A stretch of DNA of 64,000 bases, taken from assembly GCA_027886175.1 (NCBI GenBank), contig JAJNNQ010000100.1, forward strand, positions 2,705,501 to 2,769,500, in the 5' to 3' direction. Within the stretch, counting starts at the first letter, position 1. Each line of letters begins with the position of its first letter. The notes under the pieces were generated by a model that was not told where the DNA came from, did no database searches, and was given only the letters and a program-made list of their open reading frames with translations. Position numbers and translations under genes: made by a program. Shown in pieces: positions 55,401-64,000 of the stretch. Origin of the DNA: Phylloscopus collybita (taxonomy: Eukaryota > Chordata > Aves > Passeriformes > Phylloscopidae).

Positions 55401-56069
55401 GTGAGTAAAGAATCCCGAACTGGAAATAGGATTTGCTCTGCTGGTTTATTCACCTCAGGATCTGGTTGGAGTCCCATGGCTCCTGTGTTGGCGTCAGCAG
55501 GAGGGATGTCCCTGAGCCAAGAGCAAGGAGCAGCCCTTGTCCACATGGATTGAGTCATTCCTGCAGGGTGGTGGTAACACGTTGCTTTTGCACTTCTCCA
55601 TCGACAGCAGTGACCTCCCACCCCCAAAAAAATGCTGAGGTTCTCTCAGGAGACCTCCCTTCGTCTGTTCCCTATCTTCATCTGACACAAACCATCCAGC
55701 AGGTCCCCTGTAATGGGATTACATGGGTGAAATCCACTTTATCGGGAGATCTGGGAGTGTTTATTGGTCCTTTGTGACACTGCTGGGAGAGAAGTGCCCC
55801 ATTTTCAGGTTGATAACATTCCTCCCTGCTCTGCCACCCTTCCCAAAGGAGCCTTTCCCTGGCTGCACAAGGACTGCCCACGGGATAAAGTCCAAACCCC
55901 TTCCCATGGAGCAGGTTTCTTTCACAAAACAGGCAAAACTGCTTCTTCCTTGGGGAAAAATTAGCTCCAACAGCCGTCTCAAACCCTTCCAGCCCAATCA
56001 GCTCTTACTCTGTGCTTTGTAGGTCACTGCAATTTCCTATGAACTTGAGGGGAGATTTTCTTGGGAAAA

Positions 56070-56073
<4 letters not shown>
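55401..56073. other. unique sequence, no gene seen
   Basis: Unique, possibly an old unrecognised transposon, because composition and phrase style differ from the candidate conserved blocks. I could not match it to a family. Confidence 0.25.

Positions 56074-56113
<40 letters not shown>
56074..56113 (-). repeat. poly(T) run, 40 bases
   Basis: Pure T-run; no retroposon body was recognised. Confidence 0.85.
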
Positions 56114-57883
56114 CCTGTAAATATTCCAGCTGTTGATTTTCCCCTAGGAAACTCAAATTATACTTGAGCATTGTATCAGCAGGCGGATTAAAAAGCTGAT
56201 CTGTCACACAAGAAAAACCTGAACTGAGCAGCTTCCTGCATTTCCTGGGCTGGGAACCTTAGGAAATAAGACCCAGATTATTTTTCTTCTAGCACAGAAC
56301 ATCCAGGACGAAATCAAACCGTGACCCCTGGGGACTTGGGAGGACATTTGGGATTTGGTGACCTCGATGCACACAATCTACAAGGGAGGGGAAGCCATGG
56401 GCCAAAATTTGAGTTTTTCAGGGAGCAGAGTAAATTGTAACCACGTTCCAGGGAGCTTGCCAGGGAGGCTAATAGACTGATCTCATCCACCTTGATGTAA
56501 ATCCAGCCCAGCTCCAGGAAAGCCAATAGCATTATCCTGGCTCCATGTGGAGGTACTGCTGAGATCACAAATGAGACATTTCTAATTAAATGAAGTTAAG
56601 GGAACACGTGCCCCGCGTGGAAAGAGAGGGTGCAGCAATGTCCCAGGCTTTGGATCTCAGAGGAAGCAGAACTGGATCAAGTGTGAAGGATTTTGGGGGT
56701 GTTCTTCCATCCATTTGCTGTGTGTGAGCCCTCTGGGACCTGCTGCTCCTCCTTGCTGAACCTTCCCCCCGGAGATCTCTGAGGATGTCTCAAGATGCCC
56801 TCCCACAACCTGATTAAACCGAGGCAAGGATTTATCTGAAGTGTCTTGCCTGAGTCCAAAGAGAACGGCAGAAGCAAGAAAGGAGCAGTGCCATGAACTC
56901 ATTTTCCAAAATTTTAGTTGAACATGGTTAAAAAAAAAAAAAAAAAAAATAAAAGCTGTGAGAAGCCTGGACAGGCTCCTTCCTTGGACGCACAGAAAAA
57001 CTTCGTTGTGAGCTCCCCAAGGATGCTTGCTGCCTCTCTGGTTTGAAATCTCATGCAAGAGAGGATAAATACAGGCCCCTTCCCCCTCCTCCCCTGACAT
57101 TTCAGTTGTGATTAAGGCACCATTCATCGCCCCTCGTCTTCCAAAGCCTTTACTATTTATGGACCTGCTGTTTTTCCAGGGGTTGACACTAGCGTGCATT
57201 CAGCTCCGTTCTTCTCTCCCCGTCCCATCCTGTCCCCCCTCTCCCCTCCCTGCAGGCATTTCTCCATTTCAGTAGAGAAACCACGAGTGACTGGAGTGTC
57301 TGTGACCTCTGGGCTGTCAAACTCCCACTGACTAAATAAAAGCAGCCCGAGAGGGAGAGAGCTCCCATAAATCACCTCCCGTGACGGAGACCACCTGGGA
57401 TTTGCTCACTGCGCAGAGGTACCCGGCCCGTTCCAGCTGCTGAGCTTGCACTTTCCTGCATTTTTATGGACACCCTCGGAGAGATAGGCGGTGTTTACAC
57501 AAGGAAATTTTCAGTTTTACTGCACAGAACTGATCTGCTTGCCTTGAGGTGGGCAAGCTCATTGATTAGGGAAGGGGTGAGGCCCATCGTGTCCCAGAGG
57601 TGTGGGAAGAGCCTGCTCCCAGGTGGGGTGGAGCAAGGGATTCCAGCCTTTGGGCTGCTTATCCACGTGGAAGCTTTTTCCCCACTGAGGGAAGATGAAG
57701 AGGAAAGCGGGGTCAGACAGGCTTGGTCGTGGCCAAGGATGGCACCTGCAGCTTCTGGATCTATTTGAGGGCCCCCAAGGTCATCATTTGCCATGCCAGG
57801 GTGCCCAGTCCCTTCAAAGTCACCCTGAACCACCACGGAGCCTTCAGCCAACCTGAACCCCAGCAGGGATAAACTGAAGGGGA
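56114..57883. other. unique sequence with conserved-looking part
   Basis: No gene was recognised. 57010-57500 has the texture of conserved non-coding DNA (TTTACTATTTATGGACC, CATAAATCACC-like words). An A-run lies at about 56931-56949. Confidence 0.27.
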
Positions 57884-58146
57884 TCATGGAGTCATGGAAA
57901 GGTTTGGGTTGGAAGGGACCTTAAAGCTCACCCAGTTCTACCCCCTGCCATGAGCAGGGACACCTTCCACCATCCCAGGTTGCTCCAAGCCCTGCCCAGC
58001 CTGGCCTTGGACACTTCCAGTGATCCAGGGGCAGCCACAGCTGCTCTGGGCACCCTGTGCCAGGGCCTGCCACCCTCACAGGGAAATATTTCTCCCCAAA
58101 ATCCCATCTAAACCTGTTCTCTTTCAGTTTCAATCCATTCCCCCCG
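57884..58146 (-). mobile_element. CR1 LINE 3' end, truncated
   Basis: The plus strand reads as a reverse-complemented CR1: CATGGAAAGGTTTGGGTTGG, AAGGGACCTTAAAG, CCATGAGCAGGGACACCTTCC, CAGCCTGGCCTTGGACACTTCCAG, GGGGCAGCCACAGCTGCTCTGG and CAGGGAAATATTTCTCCCCAAAATCC. It is the longest clean 3' end in the window and non-coding. Confidence 0.95.
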
Positions 58147-58219
58147 CTGTGATGTGCAGATCAGCTGAGGAGCTGCCCTTGCTGAGTGAGGAGCCCTTTC
58201 TCAGGTCAGACATGACCAT

Positions 58220-58620
58220 TTCCAACGACTTCACTTAATCCATGTGGCTGTGACAAAGTGAGTTTGGGATTTGCCCCTGCCCTACACATCTGGCAATGTT
58301 GCTTTAAATTATTTCCAGCCAGGATTGCGACGCTCATCTGTTGAGGCCTCAGCATTTGTTATTAAGTAGCATCACCATTTTTAAACAGAAAGATGTATAT
58401 TCCAAGCAATGTTTATCAAAAAGAAGACTTTCACTAACAAGAACGGAATTTTGTTGATGGTCTTCCCCGAACAAAGAAAATGGGGGCAGGGAGATGAACA
58501 ACCAGAAAAGCCAAGAACATTTATCCCCTGAAATGAAGTTTTAAGTAGAGAAATTAGGCTTAGATAAAGATGATCCAGAAAGGAGGAACATTTTCCAGGG
58601 GTTTCTCAAATTTAAAAAAA
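58220..58620. promoter_or_regulatory. candidate conserved non-coding block
   Basis: Non-repetitive, AT-leaning sequence with a dense mixture of words such as CCATGTGGCTGTGACAAAG, TTTAAATTATTTCC and AACAAAGAAAATGG (SOX-like). It follows directly after a CR1 but is clearly older unique DNA. No exon signal was seen. Regulatory function is inferred. Confidence 0.3.
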
Positions 58621-59930
58621 AAAAAAATATATAAATGGTATTTGAAAATAACAACTAACAGGTGTGTGAACTTTCTTCTGATGGCTGTTTTTCTTGACAG
58701 TACAAGTTTCAAAGTAACTTTATTTCAATTTTTTTATTTCATGGGATGAGTTCTTCCCATCAGCATCTTGAATGAACAAGAGGCTAAGACAGATTTCAGG
58801 ACAGGAACATGTTTTTCCATCTTGGAGGTTGTTGCAGCCCAAATCCAGCTTGGGAAATTCTGAAGCCAGCTGATAAAGTGAAATCATAGGACTTGGTGCA
58901 CAAATGATTTTTTTTCAGACTGAGTCCAAACCCAAGGAACTCTGAGGAAAAGCAGTTTGGAAATAATTCAGGTGTGATCAGCCAGCAATGATATTTTGTT
59001 TTTGCATGGATAAGCAAAGCCAGAAATCAGAGTTGCAGTGAATGAACCCATTCATGGTGAACCTGCTCATGGTGCAACCTCCCCTTCCAGCCGGGTCCTG
59101 CTGACCCTTCCCACCTCATGCGGTGCCTGACTTGGTTTTCCAAAAAAAAACTGAGGGTGATGTCTGAGGGGGATCATGAATGACTCAGTTTGCAGAGGAA
59201 TGGCACTCTCAGATTGTCCCTCCTCTTTTTCCCAGCCCTTTGCCTCTGCTACTGTGGAGTTTCCAAGCTCCCTCCACATCTGGATCTCAAAGGAGGAGAA
59301 GCTGGAGAAGAGAAAGAGAAGCTGGAGAGGAGCCTGAAGAGGGTTGGGAACTGTCCAGTTGGAAGTTGGTCTGAAGTTCCTTGATATTTAAAGGATCTAG
59401 TTTTTGTGCCTCTTTTCCCTTTCCCCTTTAACCGAACCAAGGTCTTGCCATGGGGCACTCCATGGAGTCACCAAAACACTGGAGACCAAAGAGAGCCCCC
59501 AGCTTGAGGAAGATCTCCTTTGTTTTTTTGTGTTTATTGGAGAAGTTCAAACACCTGGATATCCCACCAGGATATCCTCTGGACCAACTGAGATCACGCT
59601 GGCACGTGGAGTGAGCCATGGACACCGTGGCCCTCAGCACATGCTCATTGCTGGTGGCTCACACAATTTTGGGACCAGCCCCTCACGTGCACCCCTTTTC
59701 CCTGTGCCAGGACAGCGAGTTTGCTTTTTCCTGGAGCCCCCTCAGCCGTGGGATGCCAGAGAACGTGCCAGGAGGAGAAAATTCCTTGCTGATGCAAATG
59801 CAGGAGCAGCCCTGGTCAGTGTGTTCCCTGCCAGGCTGAGAGGGGTTGGGGGTTACTCAGAACAGTGTCTCCGTGTCCCTCTCACACACAGAGAAACCCC
59901 TGAACCCTTTCCACCAACTCCACAAATTAA
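58621..59930. other. unique sequence, no gene seen
   Basis: Unique DNA. A 197-codon plus-strand frame (59404-59997) has no recognisable domain. No RNA gene or transposon was seen. Confidence 0.3.
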
Positions 59931-59953
59931 ATTTAGGAGAATTGCACGTTCTC

Positions 59954-60316
59954 AGATAAGGGGTTTGGTTCGCTCAGGTTTACAGAGTTACATTTAATTG
60001 GAGAGCTCAGCAAAATCCGAGAGGTCTTCATAAAGGCTTGGGCAGCCGGGACATTAATTGCATTATTTTCTTTATAGATAAATCTTATTTGGTGGAGCCA
60101 CCATAATCAGATAAAGAATAGATAAGATCAAACCTTGCCTTTAAATTCCAGATCTCCTGGCTTGAGAAAATATGGAGCTCAGATTACGGTGAAACTTTTA
60201 ATGGGCTTCAGAGATTTCTGCCCAAGCGGGATGGGAAAAAAAAAATGTAGATCCTTCGAGATCCTGGAAGGAGCAGATATCCCAGATTTGTGCAGTAGTC
60301 AGCAGTTTCAGATAAG
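59954..60316 (+). promoter_or_regulatory. GATA-motif cluster, candidate enhancer
   Basis: AGATAA words on the plus strand lie at 59954, 60076, 60109, 60120 and 60310. The three central ones fall within 50 bases around TGGTGG-AG-CCACCA (60090-60103), an exact 6-bp inverted pair. By base frequency, one AGATAA per few kilobases per strand would be expected. Clustered GATA sites suggest an enhancer; this is inference. Confidence 0.38.
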
Positions 60317-61325
60317 GAACAGAGGACTTTCAGGTCTGGTTGCTGATGTTTGCCATGTAAAAGCTGTGCTCTCCTTCAGGAAAGGGACCCGAGTCTCCTC
60401 AGCAACCACGAAAGCCAGCCCTGACACCCGGCCTAATTCTCCTTGTCGGCTTTGATCCAAAACATTCTCCTGAGCAGGAGAAGCCTGGGGAAGGGAGAGG
60501 GGAAGGGACCAGGGGGAAGGCTGAATAAGGGAGCCAAGAGGCTGCTCTGGAAAATCACGGCTGAAGTTACAGGAGGGGAATTAATCTTGAGAGGCCGCAT
60601 GTAGCAGTTCCATCCATCAGCGTGACACCGGCACCGTTATTAGAGGAGATGGAAAATTAAATTGCAAAATTATCTGTTCTGTTTCATTGACTTTTTTTTT
60701 TTTTTTTTTTTGTCTTTCTTTCATCCCCCTTTTCATTCCAGGCATCACTTGCAGCAATACCACGGGCAGTTGGCAGCGGGTTATTAAAAGCACCTGGCCA
60801 TGAAAGGAAATCAGAATCCCGGGGCACGCTGGGTGCCATCGCGGAGCTCCTGGTCCAAACGTGGCAGCAGAGGAGGACCCAGCTGGGCGGGGCGAGGAGC
60901 AGGGGCCCCGTGTGGGATGCCCTGATGTGCCAAGCTCCTGGGCATCGTTTCCCTCAGGATCGTGGCTGGCTGCCAGACTCCAAGTCCTGCCCGTCTCTAA
61001 ACATGGGAGAGATGCTGGAGGTGAGAAACCTTGGTGCTGGCTAGAGGGCACCCGTGCTATTATTCTCCTCTTCTCCTCCCTGTTGTTCCCTACCTCCATT
61101 TCTTACTTCTTGGGGTTTTGCTGTCCCTCTCCTCATATTTCACTCTAAGTTCCCCACTCCTTCACCTTCCCCAACCTCTCCTCTGCAGCTTCCAAACTCA
61201 ATTCGAGACCAGTGGGAATAAAATAATTTAAAACCAACAACAATATTAAAAAAAGGTATCCTCGTTGGAATATAATTTTAAACACCCCACCCCCATCCCA
61301 ACAGGCTTTTCTTTGGCATTCCAAA
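60317..61325. other. unique sequence, no gene seen
   Basis: Unique DNA with a T-run at about 60691-60710. No exon, RNA gene or transposon was recognised. Confidence 0.3.
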
Positions 61326-61462
61326 CAATCTGTGTCAAGGCCAGGTTGGACAGGGCTTGGAGCCACCTGGGATGGTGGAAGGTGTCCCTGCCCATGGCAG
61401 GGGATGGAAGGAGATGGGCTTTAAGGTCCCTTCCAACCCAAACCAATCCAGGATTCTATAAT
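61326..61462 (+). mobile_element. CR1 LINE 3' end, short copy
   Basis: Sense-orientation terminal part of CR1: GTCAAGGCCAGGTTGGACAGGG, the TGGTGGAAGGTGTCCCTGCCCATGGCAGGGG block and TTTAAGGTCCCTTCCAACCCAAACCA, ending with ATTCTATAATCC, the short tail repeat typical of CR1. Confidence 0.93.
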
Positions 61463-62350
61463 CCTAAAATCATGGGAATCCAAGAGAAGAGGGATTAGCA
61501 GGGAGCTATTCCCAAAGTCCAACAGCCCAAGCCATGTTCCTCTTCCAACTGATATGCAAGAAGTAAACACAAAGAATGGAGCATAAAATTGATTAAAAAA
61601 CCCCTAAAAAATGGAGTCTCTTTGTAAACCATAAGGGAGAATTTATCAAGAAATGTCAGGGGTGGGTCAAGCCCTAATGAGTGGAAGGGTTCTGGTTGAT
61701 TTTGAGTCCTAATTGACCATTATCTCATAAAGAGAACAGGCAAAAAGAGACAGCAAAGAGATGACCTGAGTACCTCTGTGTTGTGCTGGTGGAAAGATCA
61801 AGCCATGAAAGGAGAAATGTAAATAAATTGTCTATCTTGGTAGGAACTGAGCCCTGGGCTGCCACCAAAGAGAATTTCTTTCTGTCTGTATGTGTCCATT
61901 TATGTTTATTAATGTTTTTAGTCACACAGCAGAATCTGTGAGCATTTCTGGGGCAGTACCCTGGCCAAACTGCACTATGTGAAGACTGAATTATGCACAG
62001 CAGTGAGGTTTGTGCTGAACAAACCTTCTCTCCCTTGTTTTTTCTCTGCCTGATTCCTGCCTTTTCCTGGCTGTTGCACTGACGAGTAATTTGTAGGGGT
62101 CAAGGCATAAACTGTAATCCCAGCACTGTATTTTATGCTGCTACTGCTTCCCTGACAGGGAAGATGTCTGTAAAATAACAGTAAATAGAAATACCCAGTT
62201 CTTGAGAAGCCCCTTAAGCAGAGATTCTCAAAGAGTTTTGCAAAGGGAAAAGGCATTGGAGCGGTTACTCAAACTGAGACAACTCTTCAGCAGCTTCAGG
62301 GGTTTCTGCCAGTCCTGGTGGAGATTGTGTGGCTTTTGTGGGTGTCAAAC
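61463..62350. other. unique sequence, no gene seen
   Basis: Ordinary unique DNA before the hairpin. Nothing was recognised. Confidence 0.3.
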
Positions 62351-62472
62351 TCACAGCTCCTGGAGGAACCTGAGCATCCACCTCCATGAAATATCTTGAT
62401 AACACAATCCTGGCTTTAGTATCAAAATATCCCACGGAGGTGGATGCTCAGATCCCCCAGAAGCTGCTGTGA
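62351..62472 (-). ncRNA. long imperfect palindrome, candidate hairpin RNA
   Basis: The arm at 62370-62401 and the arm at 62420-62451 are reverse complements at 28 of 32 positions, with an 18-base loop. Pairing extends outward to 62351 and 62472 with one single-base and one three-base bulge, and weakly to about 62322-62507. Every substitution in the aligned stem (six of six) becomes a G.U wobble when the minus strand is transcribed and an A.C mismatch when the plus strand is. The size and loop resemble a microRNA precursor, but I do not recognise a known microRNA. An inverted repeat element or MITE is the chief alternative. Confidence 0.4.
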
Positions 62473-62810
62473 CCAGAAACCTCCTTCAAAGGCCAAGAGA
62501 TCCCTCTCCATGACATGATTCAGAGATGGAGAGGCTCAACCTAGAATTTTAATTATTTTTTTACGTTTTTATGGCCTGTTGGTTTTTTTTTTTTTCCATC
62601 AAACTTGGAGGAACACAACTTCTTTGCATTGGTTCTCTCACAGTGAAAGTGAAATCCCAGAATCCAAAGTGAAGCGACCTTGCAGAGCTTGTTTCTCCCT
62701 CTCAGGAACTGGGAGAGAAGATCCTGGTGGAGTATGGGTTTCCTGACTTGGACCTTTGCAAGTTTGGCAGAGCCCTCCTGGGCAGAAAATGTCCTGCTGA
62801 CCAAAAGATG

Positions 62811-63095
62811 AAGGATGGATGGATGGTTTATGGATGGGTGGATGGATGGAGGGATGGGATGGGATGGGATGGGATGGGATGGGATGGGATGGGATGGGAT
62901 GGGATGGGATGGAGGGAGGGATGGAAAGATGGGATGGATGGATGGATGGATGGATGGATGGATGGAGGGATGGGATGGGATGGGATGGATGGGATGGATG
63001 GAGGGATGTAAGGATGGTATGGATGGATGGATGGATGGATGGACGGAAGGATGGGATGGGATGGATGGATGGATGGATGGATGGATAGAAGGATG
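62811..63095 (+). repeat. (GGAT)n / (GGGAT)n microsatellite
   Basis: Blocks of a 4-bp unit (GGAT) and a 5-bp unit (GGGAT) alternate. Trp/Gly/Met/Asp-rich frames on the plus strand and Pro/Ser/His-rich ones on the minus strand are artefacts. Confidence 0.92.
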
Positions 63096-63660
63096 GGACT
63101 CACTCACAGCTCTGCTTGCTAAGCTGGAAGGGCAGAACTCCAGCAACAAAAACTCTACCAAGAGAAAGTAATTCCCATTTTCCCCACTTTTCTCTGGACC
63201 TGCACATAACCCCGACCCAGCAATGATGGTCTGGAGTGAAAAACCAAGCTGGCCCAGAGCAGGAGACACAATGAGAAGGTGGTGGTCAGTAGCTGCCTCT
63301 GGGGCTACTTATCTGTGTCTGCCTGGCCCCCTCAAGTGCCTCCATCACCATAAAGAAGTCAGAAATGCCCCTCTGCCCTCACCCCAACCTCTGGCAATAA
63401 ATCCAGGGAAATGCAGTGTAGAGCACAGCGAGGGCCTGTGCCAGAAGTGTCTCTGGAGCAGCACAGCCGGGCCAGCAGTACCAGGAGAACATAAATTTCA
63501 GCCTGTTCTGCCTTATACCATGAGGGCTGAGGGAGGGAAATGTAATACAAGCCTCTCCCAGGCCATTCCCGTGCCAAACAGCAGCCTCTCTATCATTTGG
63601 TGGTTTATTATAAACAGGCTCCCACTGCAGTTTTGAAGCAGAAATTTTTTATGAATAAAC
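63096..63660. other. unique sequence, no gene seen
   Basis: Unique DNA between two microsatellites. No exon, RNA gene or transposon was recognised. Confidence 0.3.
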
Positions 63661-63667
63661 GTGGGGC

Positions 63668-63817
63668 TTTTTTTCTTTTTCTTTTTCTTTTTCTTTTTCT
63701 TTTTCTTTTTCTTTTTCTTTTTCTTTTTCTTTTTCTTTTTCTTTTTCTTTTTCTTTTTCTTTTTCTTTTTCTTTTTCTTTTTCTTTTTCTTTTTCTTTTT
63801 CTTTTTCTTTTTCTTTC
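63668..63817 (-). repeat. (CTTTTT)25 hexanucleotide array
   Basis: About twenty-five pure CTTTTT units on the plus strand. The hexamer has no stop in any frame on either strand, which gives artefactual Lys/Arg/Glu or Phe/Leu frames in all frames. Confidence 0.95.
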
Positions 63818-64000
63818 CCTTCCTTCCCCCTGCAAAGCCGTTGCTTGAAACCTTCACATGTCACTGAAAGCACCCCTGCAAACCTCGGATGTTTGACTTC
63901 TGGAGGGTTATTTTGGGGTTACCCCTGGAAAACCCTACCCTGAGACTGTCACCATTTGCCTTTTTTGCCTTTCCCAGAGCTGCCTGTGCTGGGAATGCTC
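63818..64000. other. unique sequence at window end
   Basis: Unique DNA; nothing was recognised. Confidence 0.3.

Noticed and set aside
55401..56040. possible further retroviral LTR
   Set aside because: Phrase style is transposon-like and an ATAAA word is present on one strand, but I found neither TG...CA ends with a target duplication nor a family match.
59404..59997. 197-codon plus-strand frame
   Set aside because: No domain recognised; peptide composition follows the local GC content.

Overview
The window reads as nuclear DNA of a bird, most likely a passerine. The main signs are six clear or good truncated CR1 LINE 3' ends plus two weaker ones, a solo LTR of the passerine ERVL-like type with exact 5-bp target-site duplications, a short class II (ERVK-like) solo LTR, and many microsatellites and minisatellites with long A/T runs. 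I found no convincing protein-coding exon, tRNA, rRNA or known small RNA. The long open frames, up to 573 codons, come from tandem repeats whose period divides into codons without stops. The longest non-repetitive frames (about 200-230 codons) match no family I recognise. I therefore annotate the window as intergenic or intronic sequence and call no CDS.

Layout. 0-7 kb is mostly unique, partly AT-rich sequence that looks like conserved non-coding DNA. It has a GATA-motif cluster near 3.35-3.58 kb and poly(A), poly(T) and AT tracts at 4.1-5.2 kb. 7.57-7.96 kb is an 18-bp minisatellite. 8.7-20 kb is mainly unique, with CR1 pieces at 10.1 and 14.9 kb and a paired GATA/forkhead-type site at 16.2 kb. 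20.7-26.3 kb is an accessory stretch with 21-bp and 41-bp tandem repeats, the ERVL-like solo LTR, a duplicated 125-bp element, a probable further LTR and a CR1. 28.3-48 kb is very rich in tandem repeats: 92-bp, hexamer/octamer, 55 uninterrupted AAAGG pentamers, a 42-bp higher-order minisatellite, a split 30-bp minisatellite and a 41-unit decamer array. Blocks of GC-rich or conserved-looking unique DNA and the class II solo LTR lie among them. 48-64 kb is mostly unique with several enhancer-like blocks, three CR1 pieces, a 122-nt hairpin at 62.4 kb and two simple-repeat arrays at the end.

The best-supported functional hypothesis is regulatory. Separate unique blocks carry clustered or inverted GATA motifs (3.4, 16.2, 46.2, 60.0-60.3 kb), some next to TAAT or forkhead-like motifs, as expected of a developmental enhancer landscape. 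This is inference from motif reading; no cross-species alignment was available. The most unusual single object is the imperfect palindrome at 62351-62472. All six substitutions between its aligned arms become G.U wobbles if the minus strand is transcribed, as expected of a selected hairpin RNA, though an inverted repeat element remains possible.
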